Below the pieces are notes generated by a model. The model was not told the DNA's origin. It searched no databases and saw only the letters and a list, made by a program, of their open reading frames with translations. From Kryptolebias marmoratus (taxonomy: Eukaryota > Chordata > Actinopteri > Cyprinodontiformes > Rivulidae), in assembly GCF_001649575.2 (NCBI RefSeq), contig NC_051446.1:25357995-25421994 (forward strand): a stretch of DNA of 64,000 bases. The letters run 5' to 3'. Position 1 is the stretch's first letter. Each line of letters starts with the position of its first letter. The position numbers and the translations under genes are program-made. This document shows positions 43,591-52,246 of this stretch, piece by piece.

Positions 43591-46141
43591 GTGGTGACGG
43601 CGAGGAAGGCGGACATGTTGGCGGCGGCTGCAGACGTTTGAGCTCTGCATCGACTCTAAAACACGTCAGAAAACGTCGTAAAATAAAAGATTTACTGAAG
43701 AGACGAAGACAGAAAAATGGACTCATCTTGAAGACGTCCCCGTCTTCCAAACGTGTCCTCCACTCAGACCCTCAAACTTTCCACCAGCTTTCATGAAATG
43801 AAGGTTTGTTTAATCCAGAGGTGTCTCATCAGAGAACCGGGACAAGGACAGGGACCGGGACAGGGGCAGGGACAGGGACCAGGACCAGGACAAGGACAAG
43901 GACAAGGACCATGACTGGAACCAGGAAAGGGCCCAGGACCGGGGCAGGGACAGGGACAGGGACAGGGAGAGGGACCGGGGCAGGGACAGGGACCAGGACC
44001 AGGACAAGGACAAGGACCATGACTGGAACAAGGAAAGGGCCCAGGACCGGGGCAGGGACAGGGAGAGGGACCGGGGCAGGGACAGGGACAGGGACCTTGA
44101 CAGGGACAGGGAGAGGGACCGGGGCAGGGACAGGGACCAGGACCAGGACAAGGACAAGGACAAGGACCATGACTGGAACCAGGAAAGGGCCCAGGACCAG
44201 GACAGGGACAGGGAGAGGGACCGGGGAAGGGACAGGGACAGGGACAGGGACCGGGACCGGGGCAGGGACAGGGACAGGGACAGGGACCATGACCAGGACA
44301 GGGACAGGGGCAGGGACCTGGACCGGGACCTGGACCGGGACAGGGACCAGGACCGGGACCAGGACAAGGACCAGGACCAGGACCAGGACAGGGCCCAGGA
44401 CCAGGACTGGGACCGGGACTAGAACTGGACTGAATCAAACTCAACTTTAACTCAACAGCTGGAGACATGAGGACATCCTCGTCCGTCTCTTTCTTCTTGT
44501 CTCCTGAAGACACTTTGCTTCTCGCCCAATCAGGTGTCTCCGTTCAGACGGATCTGCTCACATGAGAGGAGCTCCTTAAAGACCTGATCTGGATCCATCA
44601 TGGAAGCAGTCCCCCAGACCGGACCGGAGACCCCCATTTGAACCTTTCAGGTTTGGGGTCAGAGACCAAAGTCCAGATCTTTGTTTGAGGAGAACCACCG
44701 AGAACCTGAAGACCATCCACAGCCAAGACCATGAAGTCCTGGAGTCAGAACTACAGATGGGTCTGCCCGGAGGTCCTGGAGTAAAAACCAATCCAGACCT
44801 CAGTCCTCCTGAACAACGACCCCCAAAATCAGGGTCGGGGACCCGCGGTGGGTCGTGAAACACAAAGTTAGGGTCCTGAGAAGATCTGAAGAAAACTAAA
44901 TGAACTTTAAAAGTCGTCACTGAAGGCAAAGATGAAAGCAGCAGATAAACGATACAGAATGACAGAACCAGCTGATGTTGGGTTCTCCAGAAGGCGGGGG
45001 AACGTTTAGTTTCTGGGTCAGAACATGAAAAGAACCGAGTCATGTTTGGTTCGGGGATCAGAGGCGTCGTGTTTCTTCTGGATGTCTGCAGGAATCTGAA
45101 CGTTAGAAACCAACTCAGGCATCCTTCCAACAAGCCTTAAACTGAACACTGGTTCTGGTTCTGGTTCTGCTGTTCCCGGACTGAGGCGACAGAAGAAGCC
45201 GTCCGGCTGCATTCTGGTCATAACTTCCTTGTCGGGACTCAGATCTGCTTCAGGTCTGAACGTAAAGACTTCCAGGAAGGACGACACGTTGGAGCTTTTT
45301 TATCGGATTAAAAGTTAAACTTTGAATAAAACAGAATAAAATCCATCCTGCAGGTTCAGATCTCCTCTCTGCTTGGTTTTATTTTCACTTTTCACCGATT
45401 TAAAAGGTTTAAAAGTAGAAAATCACCGTGGCTGATGAACCAAACGCTTCATAAACGTTATTTATGGATACATTTATTTAAAACAGCTGCATATCACCCG
45501 CCGCTTTTCATGCTGCAGTTTTAGGATTAGCTGTGGCGGCCATGTTGAATTGAGTCATTAGTCAGTCGTAGGTTTTATTAAATCTGCTCACCGGTTCGTG
45601 AGATATTTCGCTGACAGAGACAAGAAATAAGCTCCATCGACACGCAGCTGTTCCACAGCAGGTTAGATACTGACTCTTTCTAAACTTTCCACTGAACCAC
45701 AGCTTAGAAAGATCTGAACTATCCCTTTAAATGAACAACCAGACTGTGGCTGAAGGAAAAGTCAAAACCAGAACCATCTTGGTAACATTTGGACCTCGTT
45801 AAATCAGATTTATTGGTTGGAAACGACTCGGTGTTGGAACTCCTGACTCCTCGGGGCTTTTATTTGATTTTATCTGATTTTATTTTGGTTTTTTTGTCCT
45901 CTCTCTCTTTTGTTTCCTGTCCGACGCTCAGATAAGCTCGTCCTGAGACGTGCACATTGTCAGAATATTCCACATTCTTTCTGCTGCGACTCACCAGCGC
46001 CGCGCTGAAACGCTCCTCCAGCTCCTCCTCAGGGGGCATCGGGATCTTCGGCCCGGCCCGATGTTTCTCCGGCCCGGAAATCTTCCCCTCCTTCACATCC
46101 CTCACCTGAGGAAGCTCCGCACTTCCAGCCGAGTTTCCCAT
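32272..46141 (-). CDS. fmnl1: fmnl1, formin-like protein 1 (complete, 26 coding exons)
   Basis: The exons total 3033 nt and join with no frame error to 1010 residues plus stop; each exon is listed separately. Family knowledge: FMNL1 is an autoinhibited actin nucleator and elongation factor acting at the plasma membrane, prominent in leukocytes. Visible: MGN start with G2 for myristoylation; GBD/FH3 about residues 35-400 ([59 protein letters not shown]); a coiled coil about 375-440; a short FH1 about 515-535 with one run of ten prolines; FH2 about 560-930 ([48 protein letters not shown]); a DAD core [11 protein letters not shown] at 949-959; and a [16 protein letters not shown] end. DLRNQPY and the SSDISL terminus match FMNL1 rather than FMNL2 or FMNL3. 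Human FMNL1 is about 1100 residues; the difference is mostly FH1. The start codon has A at -3 and G at +4. Confidence 0.95.
32448..32590. mobile_element. dispersed teleost repeat, cut by gap
   Basis: The sequence ACTGGTCATAAAATTAGAAT and following TATCATGAAAAAGT/CAGTAATTCCATT is familiar from many fish genomes as a dispersed DNA element. It runs into the gap in the last fmnl1 intron. The family name is not certain. Confidence 0.55.
32591..33185. other. assembly gap (595 N)
   Basis: A run of N inside the last fmnl1 intron, flanked on both sides by dispersed repeats. Confidence 0.97.
33186..33425. mobile_element. dispersed repeat 3' end
   Basis: GTTTGGCCACGCCCAC, GGAAAGCCCTCAAA and the end GCAGCGCTGTCGCTGCTCGG with a following GGGCCTAATTA resemble the 3' end of a fish retroposon. 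Identity is uncertain. Confidence 0.4.
33564..33720. mobile_element. Tc1-like terminal fragment
   Basis: ACTATACTGCCAAAAGTATT followed by CACTCACC is the terminal repeat type of fish Tc1 elements. Only one end is seen. Confidence 0.5.
33856..33970 (-). CDS. fmnl1: fmnl1 exon 25, DAD
   Basis: It encodes [20 protein letters not shown] then [29 protein letters not shown] is the DAD core that binds the GBD/FH3 for autoinhibition (MDLISELKRRQ in human FMNL1). Donor CACAG|GTGAGA. Confidence 0.95.
34044..34100 (-). CDS. fmnl1: fmnl1 exon 24
   Basis: It encodes [19 protein letters not shown], the charged segment between FH2 and DAD (KKAEQEVEQWKK in FMNL1). Donor GGCG|GTGAGT. Confidence 0.9.
34173..34274 (-). 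CDS. fmnl1: fmnl1 exon 23, FH2 end
   Basis: It encodes [20 protein letters not shown] then [14 protein letters not shown], matching VEYFGENPKTTSPGLFFSLF. Donor TTTAAG|GTCAGA. Confidence 0.95.
34350..34513 (-). CDS. fmnl1: fmnl1 exon 22, FH2
   Basis: It encodes [20 protein letters not shown], then [20 protein letters not shown] and GKTAQ. It aligns with VSLDSVLADVRSLQRGLEL of FMNL1. Donor GCTCAG|GTCGGC. Confidence 0.93.
34594..34723 (-). CDS. fmnl1: fmnl1 exon 21, FH2
   Basis: It encodes [20 protein letters not shown], then [20 protein letters not shown] and [17 protein letters not shown] is the family pattern. Donor CTCG|GTAAAC. Confidence 0.95.
34806..34886 (-). CDS. fmnl1: fmnl1 exon 20, FH2 GNYMN motif
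   Basis: It encodes [20 protein letters not shown] then RLQSLDL. GNYMN..RG.AYGF is the most conserved FH2 signature. The acceptor TTTAAAG|ATC has a short pyrimidine tract. Confidence 0.95.
34964..35032 (-). CDS. fmnl1: fmnl1 exon 19, FH2
   Basis: It encodes [20 protein letters not shown] then ILE, matching QLNAIIAASMSIKSSDKL. Phase 0 at both ends. Confidence 0.95.
35101..35335 (-). CDS. fmnl1: fmnl1 exon 18, FH2 core
   Basis: It encodes [20 protein letters not shown], then [20 protein letters not shown] and [26 protein letters not shown] and TLTF.GNFP are closer to FMNL1 (LSEEDRFM, TLTFLGNFP) than to FMNL2 or FMNL3. Confidence 0.95.
35399..35601 (-). CDS. fmnl1: fmnl1 exon 17, FH2
   Basis: It encodes [20 protein letters not shown], then [20 protein letters not shown] and [25 protein letters not shown] is a signature of FMNL-type FH2 domains. 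Confidence 0.95.
35685..35809 (-). CDS. fmnl1: fmnl1 exon 16, FH2 start
   Basis: It encodes [20 protein letters not shown], then [20 protein letters not shown] and LQ. This is the FH2 lasso/linker start (KKPIQTKFRMPLLNWVALK in FMNL1). Donor CTGCAG|GTTCGA. Confidence 0.94.
36307..36471 (-). CDS. fmnl1: fmnl1 exon 15, FH1 domain
   Basis: It encodes [20 protein letters not shown], then a run of ten prolines, [12 protein letters not shown] and [10 protein letters not shown]. The FH1 is far shorter than the mammalian one, offering perhaps one or two profilin-binding sites. Acceptor GTTCCAG|GT, donor ACAG|GTGGGT. Confidence 0.9.
36724..36901 (-). CDS. fmnl1: fmnl1 exon 14, linker before FH1
   Basis: It encodes [20 protein letters not shown], then [20 protein letters not shown] and [19 protein letters not shown]. 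It resembles the LELKVEELEEKGLIRILRG segment of FMNL1. Donor AGAG|GTCAGG; the frame of the joined gene supports this boundary. Confidence 0.86.
36975..37076 (-). CDS. fmnl1: fmnl1 exon 13, coiled coil
   Basis: It encodes [20 protein letters not shown] then [14 protein letters not shown], matching the AENESMAKIAELEKQL coiled-coil stretch. Acceptor TTCCAG|CTG, donor CTCAAG|GTGCCA. Confidence 0.92.
37665..37699. repeat. (GT)n microsatellite at fmnl1 exon 12 donor
   Basis: About 15 GT units on plus (CA on the fmnl1 transcript) begin about 8 bases inside the intron after exon 12. Confidence 0.95.
37704..37853 (-). CDS. fmnl1: fmnl1 exon 12
   Basis: It encodes [20 protein letters not shown], then [20 protein letters not shown] and [10 protein letters not shown]. 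It covers the FH3 end and the start of the coiled coil. The donor ACGCAG|GTGGAG lies about 8 bases before a CA dinucleotide run. Confidence 0.94.
37926..38036 (-). CDS. fmnl1: fmnl1 exon 11 (GC donor)
   Basis: It encodes [20 protein letters not shown] then [17 protein letters not shown]. The next exon begins RLKFTESDR, so the junction must follow GAG, and the intron there starts GCAAGT. This is a GC-AG intron with an otherwise strong donor context. Confidence 0.93.
38685..38759 (-). CDS. fmnl1: fmnl1 exon 10
   Basis: It encodes [20 protein letters not shown] then NIDFM, matching VCGEQHRFEKLMEYFRNEDS. Donor TTCATG|GTAAAC. Confidence 0.94.
39627..39720 (-). CDS. fmnl1: fmnl1 exon 9
   Basis: It encodes [20 protein letters not shown] then [11 protein letters not shown], invariant in FMNLs. 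Acceptor CCTCAG|GAC, donor AAAGAG|GTCAGG (weaker than consensus). Confidence 0.94.
39914..39990 (-). CDS. fmnl1: fmnl1 exon 8
   Basis: It encodes [20 protein letters not shown] then NDRNP, matching the FMNL family SGFSLVMNHPACVNEIALSL. Donor CCCCAG|GTGATC. Confidence 0.94.
40276..40357 (-). CDS. fmnl1: fmnl1 exon 7
   Basis: It encodes [20 protein letters not shown] then RAIMNYR, matching [20 protein letters not shown] of the FH3 armadillo region. Donor TACCGG|GTAACT. Confidence 0.94.
40420..40735. repeat. TAGCATTAGCA degenerate repeat in fmnl1 intron 6
   Basis: GCTAAAGGCTAAATGTAGC units grade into ATTAGCATTAGCACTATT units. Confidence 0.7.
40804..40944 (-). CDS. fmnl1: fmnl1 exon 6
   Basis: It encodes [20 protein letters not shown], then [18 protein letters not shown] and GASKGFTLR. 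It aligns with the variable Ser-rich SVEDLSKG insert of FMNL1 inside FH3. Donor CTCAG|GTGAGT. Confidence 0.9.
41028..41114 (-). CDS. fmnl1: fmnl1 exon 5
   Basis: It encodes [20 protein letters not shown] then LSVAHSATA, matching [20 protein letters not shown]. Acceptor CTGCAG|C, donor GCTGC|GTACGT. Confidence 0.94.
41193..41266 (-). CDS. fmnl1: fmnl1 exon 4
   Basis: It encodes [20 protein letters not shown] then TNHI, invariant in FMNLs. Acceptor TCTCAG|TTT, donor CGG|GTGAGG, two bases carried over. Confidence 0.95.
41792..41875 (-). CDS. fmnl1: fmnl1 exon 3
   Basis: It encodes [20 protein letters not shown] followed by DHGGNSRK, matching ERFQVKNPPAAYIQKLKSY of FMNL1. Donor CGTAAG|GTAAAG. 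Confidence 0.95.
42160..42660. repeat. GGA-rich purine tract in fmnl1 intron 2
   Basis: About 500 bases of almost pure purine (GGAGGAGGAGTAAAGAAGAA units) on the plus strand, so a CU-rich tract in the fmnl1 transcript. Long open frames here are composition artefacts. Confidence 0.95.
42832..42915 (-). CDS. fmnl1: fmnl1 exon 2
   Basis: It encodes [20 protein letters not shown] followed by KWDLICDQ, the start of the GTPase-binding region, nearly identical to mammalian FMNLs. Donor GACCAG|GTACGT. Intron 1 (about 3.1 kb) before it carries the GGGACA array. Confidence 0.95.
43557..43590. repeat. (CA)n microsatellite
   Basis: About 15 AC units in fmnl1 intron 1. Confidence 0.95.
43835..44430. repeat. 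GGGACA/GGACCA hexamer array in fmnl1 intron 1
   Basis: About 600 bases of six-base units with higher-order blocks (a GACCATGACTGGAAC-type interruption recurs three times). Runs such as GGGACAGGGACAGGG meet the four-tract G-quadruplex pattern. It is open in all frames because the unit has no stop. Confidence 0.95.
45495..45632 (-). repeat. dispersed repeat copy
   Basis: It has GCTGTGGCGGCCATGTTGAA and GTGAGATATTTCGCTGACAG in fmnl1 intron 1. Confidence 0.65.
45995..46141 (-). CDS. fmnl1: fmnl1 exon 1 (start codon 46141)
   Basis: It encodes [20 protein letters not shown] to [12 protein letters not shown], 49 codons. MGN with small residues following is the N-myristoylation signal shared by FMNL1-3, and LEERF matches the family. 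Donor GCTG|GTGAGT. Confidence 0.93.
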
Positions 46142-46381
46142 GCTTGGAAATATCCAAAACGACACAGAAATGATCCAAAACTCAGAGTCACTGAAGGGTC
46201 CTGCGTGACCTTTGACCTCCCGCTGTCTCCATGACGACCCAACGATGAGGTTCTCCAACAAGCCGAAGAGATCCCTGAGCTTTCTGAAACCTTAGAACGA
46301 GGGAAGAGGATCTGCTGCTGGTGACGGAGTGACAGCTGAGGGAGGAGGAGGAAGGAGGGAGGAGGAGGAGATGAAAGAGGA

Positions 46382-46741
46382 NNNNNNNNNNNNNNNNNNN
46401 NNNNNNNNNNNNNNNNNNNNNNNNNNNNNNNNNNNNNNNNNNNNNNNNNNNNNNNNNNNNNNNNNNNNNNNNNNNNNNNNNNNNNNNNNNNNNNNNNNNN
46501 NNNNNNNNNNNNNNNNNNNNNNNNNNNNNNNNNNNNNNNNNNNNNNNNNNNNNNNNNNNNNNNNNNNNNNNNNNNNNNNNNNNNNNNNNNNNNNNNNNNN
46601 NNNNNNNNNNNNNNNNNNNNNNNNNNNNNNNNNNNNNNNNNNNNNNNNNNNNNNNNNNNNNNNNNNNNNNNNNNNNNNNNNNNNNNNNNNNNNNNNNNNN
46701 NNNNNNNNNNNNNNNNNNNNNNNNNNNNNNNNNNNNNNNNN
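46382..46741. other. assembly gap (360 N) in fmnl1 5' flank
   Basis: A run of N flanked on both sides by GGAGGAGG sequence, so it is probably an unassembled GGA tract. It sits about 240 bp upstream of the fmnl1 start codon, where the promoter is expected. Confidence 0.97.
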
Positions 46742-46914
46742 AGGAGGAGGGGAGGGGAGGAGGAGGAGTTCAGATCCTGCAGCTTCTGATCAGGATGAAA
46801 GTCAAAAATAAAAACTAAAATCCAACAAAAGAGTCACTTCTTCAGGGAGGAACCTAAAAAACTAAAGAGTCAAGGTTCAGACCTCTGCTGGTCCTCCATC
46901 CGGTCCTGGACGCA

Positions 46915-47056
46915 CTCTGTGGGACCCTGTGGGACTCTCTGGGACTCCGTGGGACTCTGTGGGACCCTGTGGGACTCTCTGGGACTCTCTGGGACTCTCT
47001 GGGACTCTCTGGGACTCTGTGGGACTCTGTGGGACTCTGTGGGACTCTGTGGGACT
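46915..47056. repeat. 10-bp GGGACTCTST minisatellite
   Basis: About 14 units of GGGACTCTGT/GGGACTCTCT in the fmnl1 upstream region. Confidence 0.93.
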
Positions 47057-47206
47057 GAGCAGCTGTCCCTGTCCCTGTCTCTGTCCCTGAGCAGCAGGGA
47101 CAGAGACAGACTGAAGGCTGCAGACACCAGCAGCTGAGAGAACTCTGGGTCCTAATGCCTCCATGTTACGTTTTAGGAACAGGTAGAGCGACTTCCTGTG
47201 GGCTCC

Positions 47207-47540
47207 GGGCTGGAGTCTATCCGGAGTCTATCTGGAGTTTATCCAGAGTTTATCCAGAGTTTATCTGGAGTCTATCCAGAGTTTATCTGGAGTCTATCCG
47301 GAGTCTATCTGGAGTTTATCTGGAGTTTATCCAGAGTTTATCTGGAGTCTATCTGGAGTTTATCCAGAGTTTATCTGGAGTCTATCCGGAGTTTATCCGG
47401 AGTTTATCCAGAGTCTATCCAGAGTCTATCCGGAGTTTATCCGGAGTTTATCCGGAGTCTATCCGGAGTTTATCCGGAGTTTATCCAGAGTCTATCCAGA
47501 GTCTATCCGGAGTTTATCCGGAGTTTATCCGGAGTCTAAC
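47207..47540. repeat. 11-bp GGAGTYTATCY minisatellite
   Basis: About 30 units of GGAGTTTATCC and variants. It has no stop in two frames, giving false open frames. Confidence 0.95.
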
Positions 47541-47695
47541 CTCGGTTTGGTCAGAGGAGAACAGAGAGGCGTTTTAATAAATAATGAGCTCAAACAGAAG
47601 CTGCAGAACCCGAGACTCGTCTGTAACACGAGGCAGAGAAAACATCTTCCAGCTGGGAAGGGTTTTATTTTCTATTGTTTAAGGCTGAAGGAAAG

Positions 47696-47696
<1 letters not shown>

Positions 47697-47737
<41 letters not shown>

Positions 47738-47739
47738 GT
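47697..47739. repeat. (TTA)n microsatellite
   Basis: About 14 ATT units. Confidence 0.95.
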
Positions 47740-48579
47740 TCCTTTAGAGGCTGAGCTGTAAAGGTGGTTTAGTTTGGATTAAAATTAATAAAATTATGAT
47801 TAAAAGTTTGGTCTTCACAGATTAATAATTCATTTATTTTTATTTTAATCCCAAAACAAATTTTTACAAACTTTGATCAGAAGAAAAGTTTCAGTTGTAG
47901 AAACTAAACCTAATTTATTTTATTTTTATTCCCATGCAAATGATTTAAGCTCTACTTATTCAGGGATTTTTTAATTTATTTTTTATTAATTATCTTAAAC
48001 AAATAAAAGCAGATGATTCTTTTTAACAATGAAAACTAAATATTCTTCCAAAATAATTTAAAGAAAAAACTAAAGTTTCCTTTTTGGCAGCTCTGAAGTC
48101 ATTAATACTTGTCAGCAAGTTGTAGATTTAATGAACAACGACTGTAAATATTAAAGATTTATCTGTTTCGACACAAAATCAGAAATTAGTAACAGAAAAG
48201 TTAGTTTTCACATCTGATCCCAAAGAGAAGAAGATTAATCATAAATATGATGTTTTTTCTGCAGCTATTTTAAAACAGAATAATCCAGCAGCACAATGCT
48301 GACATCTAGTGGTGAAGATGTGACACTGCAGGAGGATTTTACTCTTCATCACCTGACAGCTAACCCTCCAGGTGTTTACTGTCTGCAGTTATTACAGCAC
48401 AAGACTTAAAATCAGGTTTTATAAACTCAGTTAAACAATCCAACGATTTGTTTCTTAAACAGAGAAACTTTCAGTATAAAATCTCCTAAAATGATCAAAA
48501 CGCCATGTTTAAAGTTTATAAAAGTGTCAGATTAAAGAGAACTAATTTCTTATGAAAGATGAGCTAAACAGTAATCACC

Positions 48580-48770
48580 TGTCTGTCTGTTAGCGAAATA
48601 TCTCCTGAATGAGTGGGTGGAGTTTAATGAAACCAATCACAGACGCGCCTACAACTGATTAACTTCTGGACCCAATTCAAGATGGCCGCCACAGATAAAA
48701 ACGGCTGGAACTGAGTCGGATGTGGAGCTGAAGTTTGGTGAGGTAGTAGCTGAGAGTCATCCTCAGCAGA
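48580..48770 (+). repeat. dispersed repeat, near full-length copy
   Basis: It has GTTAGCGAAATATCTCCTGA, AATTCAAGATGGCCGCCACA and GGTAGTAGCTGAGAGTCATC in the order that defines the roughly 180-bp unit. Confidence 0.75.
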
Positions 48771-50764
48771 TCCTCCGAGTGCCGACAGACGGCTCAACCT
48801 TCTGCGCCGAGAGGCAGCGGGCTTTTATTTTGAAAATTTTATCATCAGCTGTTGTGCAGCAGGTTGAACCCAAACTGTCTGCTGCTCAGACCATCATCAG
48901 TCGACGTCAGAAAACGATCGGAGACGTTGGAGGAGCGGAGCGATAAGGTCTGAGGTTTTAAAGTGAGATCTGATGTTTCCAGGAACTTTATTTAGGTCAG
49001 GTGAACGTCCCCTGAAGAGACACGGCAGGAAGCTGTCAGAAACTTTACCTATTAGATGCTTCAGGTGATTAAACACCAGAAAGAAACAAAACACTGTGAT
49101 GGTCGACAGAAAAGAATAAAAGATCTGAATTATCCAACAAAAATAACTGTTCAGTTTTTTAACTTTTTATGTGTTCGGGTCATTTTTAATTAATCTTTAA
49201 TCGTTTTATTGACTTTATTAACTTCTGCTCTTTGACAATAAATTAATTTAAAATCAGTGACTTTTTGTTTTGATGTTAAATTTATAAAAACTATATTTAA
49301 AAAGGTTATTTTCAAATTAAATATCTGCTCAAAGACAACAAAACTGTATTATTGAGCCATACTGTGCCCTGCTATAATAATAATAATAATAAAATGTTTG
49401 CTCCTACCTGCTGTAATTATTTAAATAAAAATAATCTATAATCCTCGGCTTGTTAGATTTGTTTATTTATTTGTTTGTTTCTAAAAGAGTAAACAACCTT
49501 CAGGAAAAGTTGTGGAGAAAACTGAGATGTTGAAGCTCCTCGCTGCAGAGACACGAAGACAAATAAATAAATAAATAAAGTCTGTTGTCCTTCGTATCGA
49601 TGGTTCCTGTGAGCAGCTGTTTGCTTCCCTCCAGAAACAGGTCGACCTTTGACCTCTCGGGTTTTATTGGGTCGGTCATGTGACTCCCTGAGGTTCGATT
49701 CAGCTTTTGTTTACGTTGAGTGCGGACCCGCGTTTCCGAACTGCACTTAAATACATAAAATGTTTCAGCGTTCAAACATGCGAGGAGTTTACAAACCTTC
49801 TGCCAGACGGGCGAGTCCAACGTCAACTGTGTCCCACACGTCTCCGTCCAACGTGTCTCCGTCCCACACGTCCCCGTCCAACACGTCTCCATCGTTCCCC
49901 TCCTTCAGTCTCTTCGGCCGTTTCTGCAGGTAAACACAGCCGGTCACTGATTAACCATTGTTATGAGAAAAGATGATCAGATCTGGAACTAAAACCAGAA
50001 AATAAAAAACAAACTGTCCCTCAGATCAGCAGCTGAAGTTCGGCTCGGATGGAAACATTTAGCTGCAGGATAATGAGGTCCTTTTAAAGGACGTCCTCTG
50101 TCCTGTAAAATGTGCTGAAATGAAATGTTGAAAAGCCTGAAAGGAGTCAGAATCTGATGACAGCTGAGGCTGTTTTCTTGTTTTTTTAGCTGAGTTTGTA
50201 AATTTAAACCTCTACAGCTCCAATTAGGGAAATACAGACTGAAGCAGTTTTTAAAAAACTGAAAACAAATGTTAATTTATAACAGCTGTAAAAACTTTAA
50301 ATCGTCCCGAAGCTGACAGGAAGTTAATCAGAATATTTGACCATAAAATGTCTTAATTTCACACTTTGATAAAAACAAAAACATGCATGAGTTTTATAAT
50401 TAAAAACAACAAGCTGTATTTGTTTACAGGACATATTATAACTGATTATAAATAGAAATAATTCTGAAACGCCCTCAGATGAAGGACTCAGAGTCTGAGT
50501 TGTGAAATTCGGCAGCTTTTCAGTTCCCTGAAGAAAAACAAGCTGCTGCTGATCGTTTCAGAGCAGCTTGTGGTTAAAGTTGCAACATCTTAATGTGACT
50601 CTCAGCTTCTTTTTGTTTTTTTCTCTCATCTTGAGGCTCGTGGACGAAAACCCTGTGAAACCAACCGTGACTCAGTTTTGTGTAAATCTTTCAGAAACGA
50701 GTTTTTAAAGCAGACGGCGGCAGGTTGGTGTTTCTGAAATAAAACAACTTTTAACTTTAACATT

Positions 50765-51300
50765 AAAAGAATCGAGAACATCCAGGTGTGATAAAAGTCT
50801 CGTCTCTAATGTTTCTGCTCAGCTCTCTGAGGTTCTGGTTCTGGACCGTTCTGCTGTGTTTGGGATCATTGTCCTGTTTGTCACATCTGACTCCAGAATC
50901 AGCCCAAACCATCAGCCCTCCACCACCGTGCTGACAGCTGCAGTGCATTCTGGGTAAACATCTGTCCTGGTTCTGCTCCAGAAGTCTGAGCTGCCATGTT
51001 GTTTTTAGAGAGAAGAGGCTTTAACCTTTGACCTTTAACCTGCTGACTGAGGCTGTAGAGTCTGAGATGGAGCTCACTGCACGGTCTGACCTTCAGGGTG
51101 AAGATCAGCAGCTGATCCTAAATGTCTCCTCTTGTGAATAATCTTCCTCTCTGTAGAACGATGGACTCCAGATAGTCTGAAAATGACCTTTGACCCTTCC
51201 CAGATGGATTCTCTGAGGTCATTGCTGATGTCTTTCCGCTCTGGCGTTGTGTTAACTCACACCTGGAGCTCCTCAGCAGCAGAACCTGCAGCTTTTCAGT
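50765..51300 (-). mobile_element. Tc1/mariner-like transposase relic (minus)
   Basis: The minus strand reads HGGGGLMVWADSG, then KQDNDPKHSRTVQ, which are the HGGGS.M.W and QQDNDPKH motifs of Tc1 transposases. Intervening sequence is lost or frameshifted. Confidence 0.72.
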
Positions 51301-52246
51301 TAAAACATCTGGTAGTTTTTATTTATTATTGATGTGGTGAAACTGTTGTGTGTTTTAAAGTCTCCGTCTCCGTCACGGAAACATTTCTATCTGTCGTTTT
51401 CTGTGATGGAGAGGCCTCCATCTGATCGGCGTCTGCTTCAGTAGGATGTGAAACAGACTCTTCAGTCATCTCTACCCAGTCAGGTTCACCACCTGGACCA
51501 CCACCAGACTGGAAATGCTGCAGAATTTATGTAAAGGGTGAATGTGGCTTTTAAAGGTACTTTCAGCGCCAATTACATTACCCTCCAAATCCTTTTATTT
51601 TAGAGAGAACAGCAGTTCATTTCCTGCTCAGGTCTTTAACTGATCCATTAAGAAATAAGAAAGGAATGCCTGTCACCCGGAGTTTCATGCCGGAGTTTTA
51701 AAGTTTTAAAGATCTTATGATAAAAAGCTGAAACGAAGCTGCTTTCGTCTGAACTCGTAACTCCACCGAGAGTCAAACAAAAAAGATAAAAGTTTCTGTA
51801 AATTTAAAAAATCTGGACATCAAATAATCAGTTTTCCTAAAACCCGCACAGAGGTCAATGATCAAACTACAGAAAAGTTACTGAAATCTATAAACCAACC
51901 CAAAAGACGAGCAGAACTATGATTCTGGTAAAATAAGAAGTTTATTTATATGATACATTTCAATAAAAATGAGATTTATTTAAAAACAAGCATTTAAACA
52001 GCATTAATAAGTTACAGAAAATGTACAAAAAACAAAACTTCAGATCTTTTTAAACCATCCTGATGTTTAAATGAGTTTGAAAAGAGTCAATTTAATGATT
52101 TGTGTTTATTTTTATATGAAAGTCGTAACAACAGTGTGAAATAAAAGCTGCTCATGTCTTCAGTGGTTACTGAGGTGAAAGATCTCGACAGTAAGGTAGA
52201 AGCTCTCCTCAGATTTACAGACGTGTCATGGTTTCCCCTCCTGGGT

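Larger units (their letters stand above)
47740..52246. other. intergenic between fmnl1 and ccr10; no gene seen
   Basis: AT-rich, with one dispersed-repeat copy (48570-48790) and a Tc1-like relic. TTTATT runs at 51935-52110 could give the receptor's poly(A) signal on the minus strand. Confidence 0.5.

Noticed and set aside
43791..44513. Long open frames in both strands (CPGPGP, GTGTGT, SLSLS patterns)
   Set aside because: A six-base repeat without stop codons is open in every frame; not a gene.
32272..46141. Naming the formin FMNL2 or FMNL3
   Set aside because: LSEEERFM, the Ser-rich SAEDLS insert, [11 protein letters not shown] followed by DLRNQPY, and the SSDISL end match FMNL1; FMNL2 and FMNL3 end differently.
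47155..47577. 140-codon frame of repeated SLSGVYPE-type units
   Set aside because: Translation of the 11-bp minisatellite; no start context or homology.
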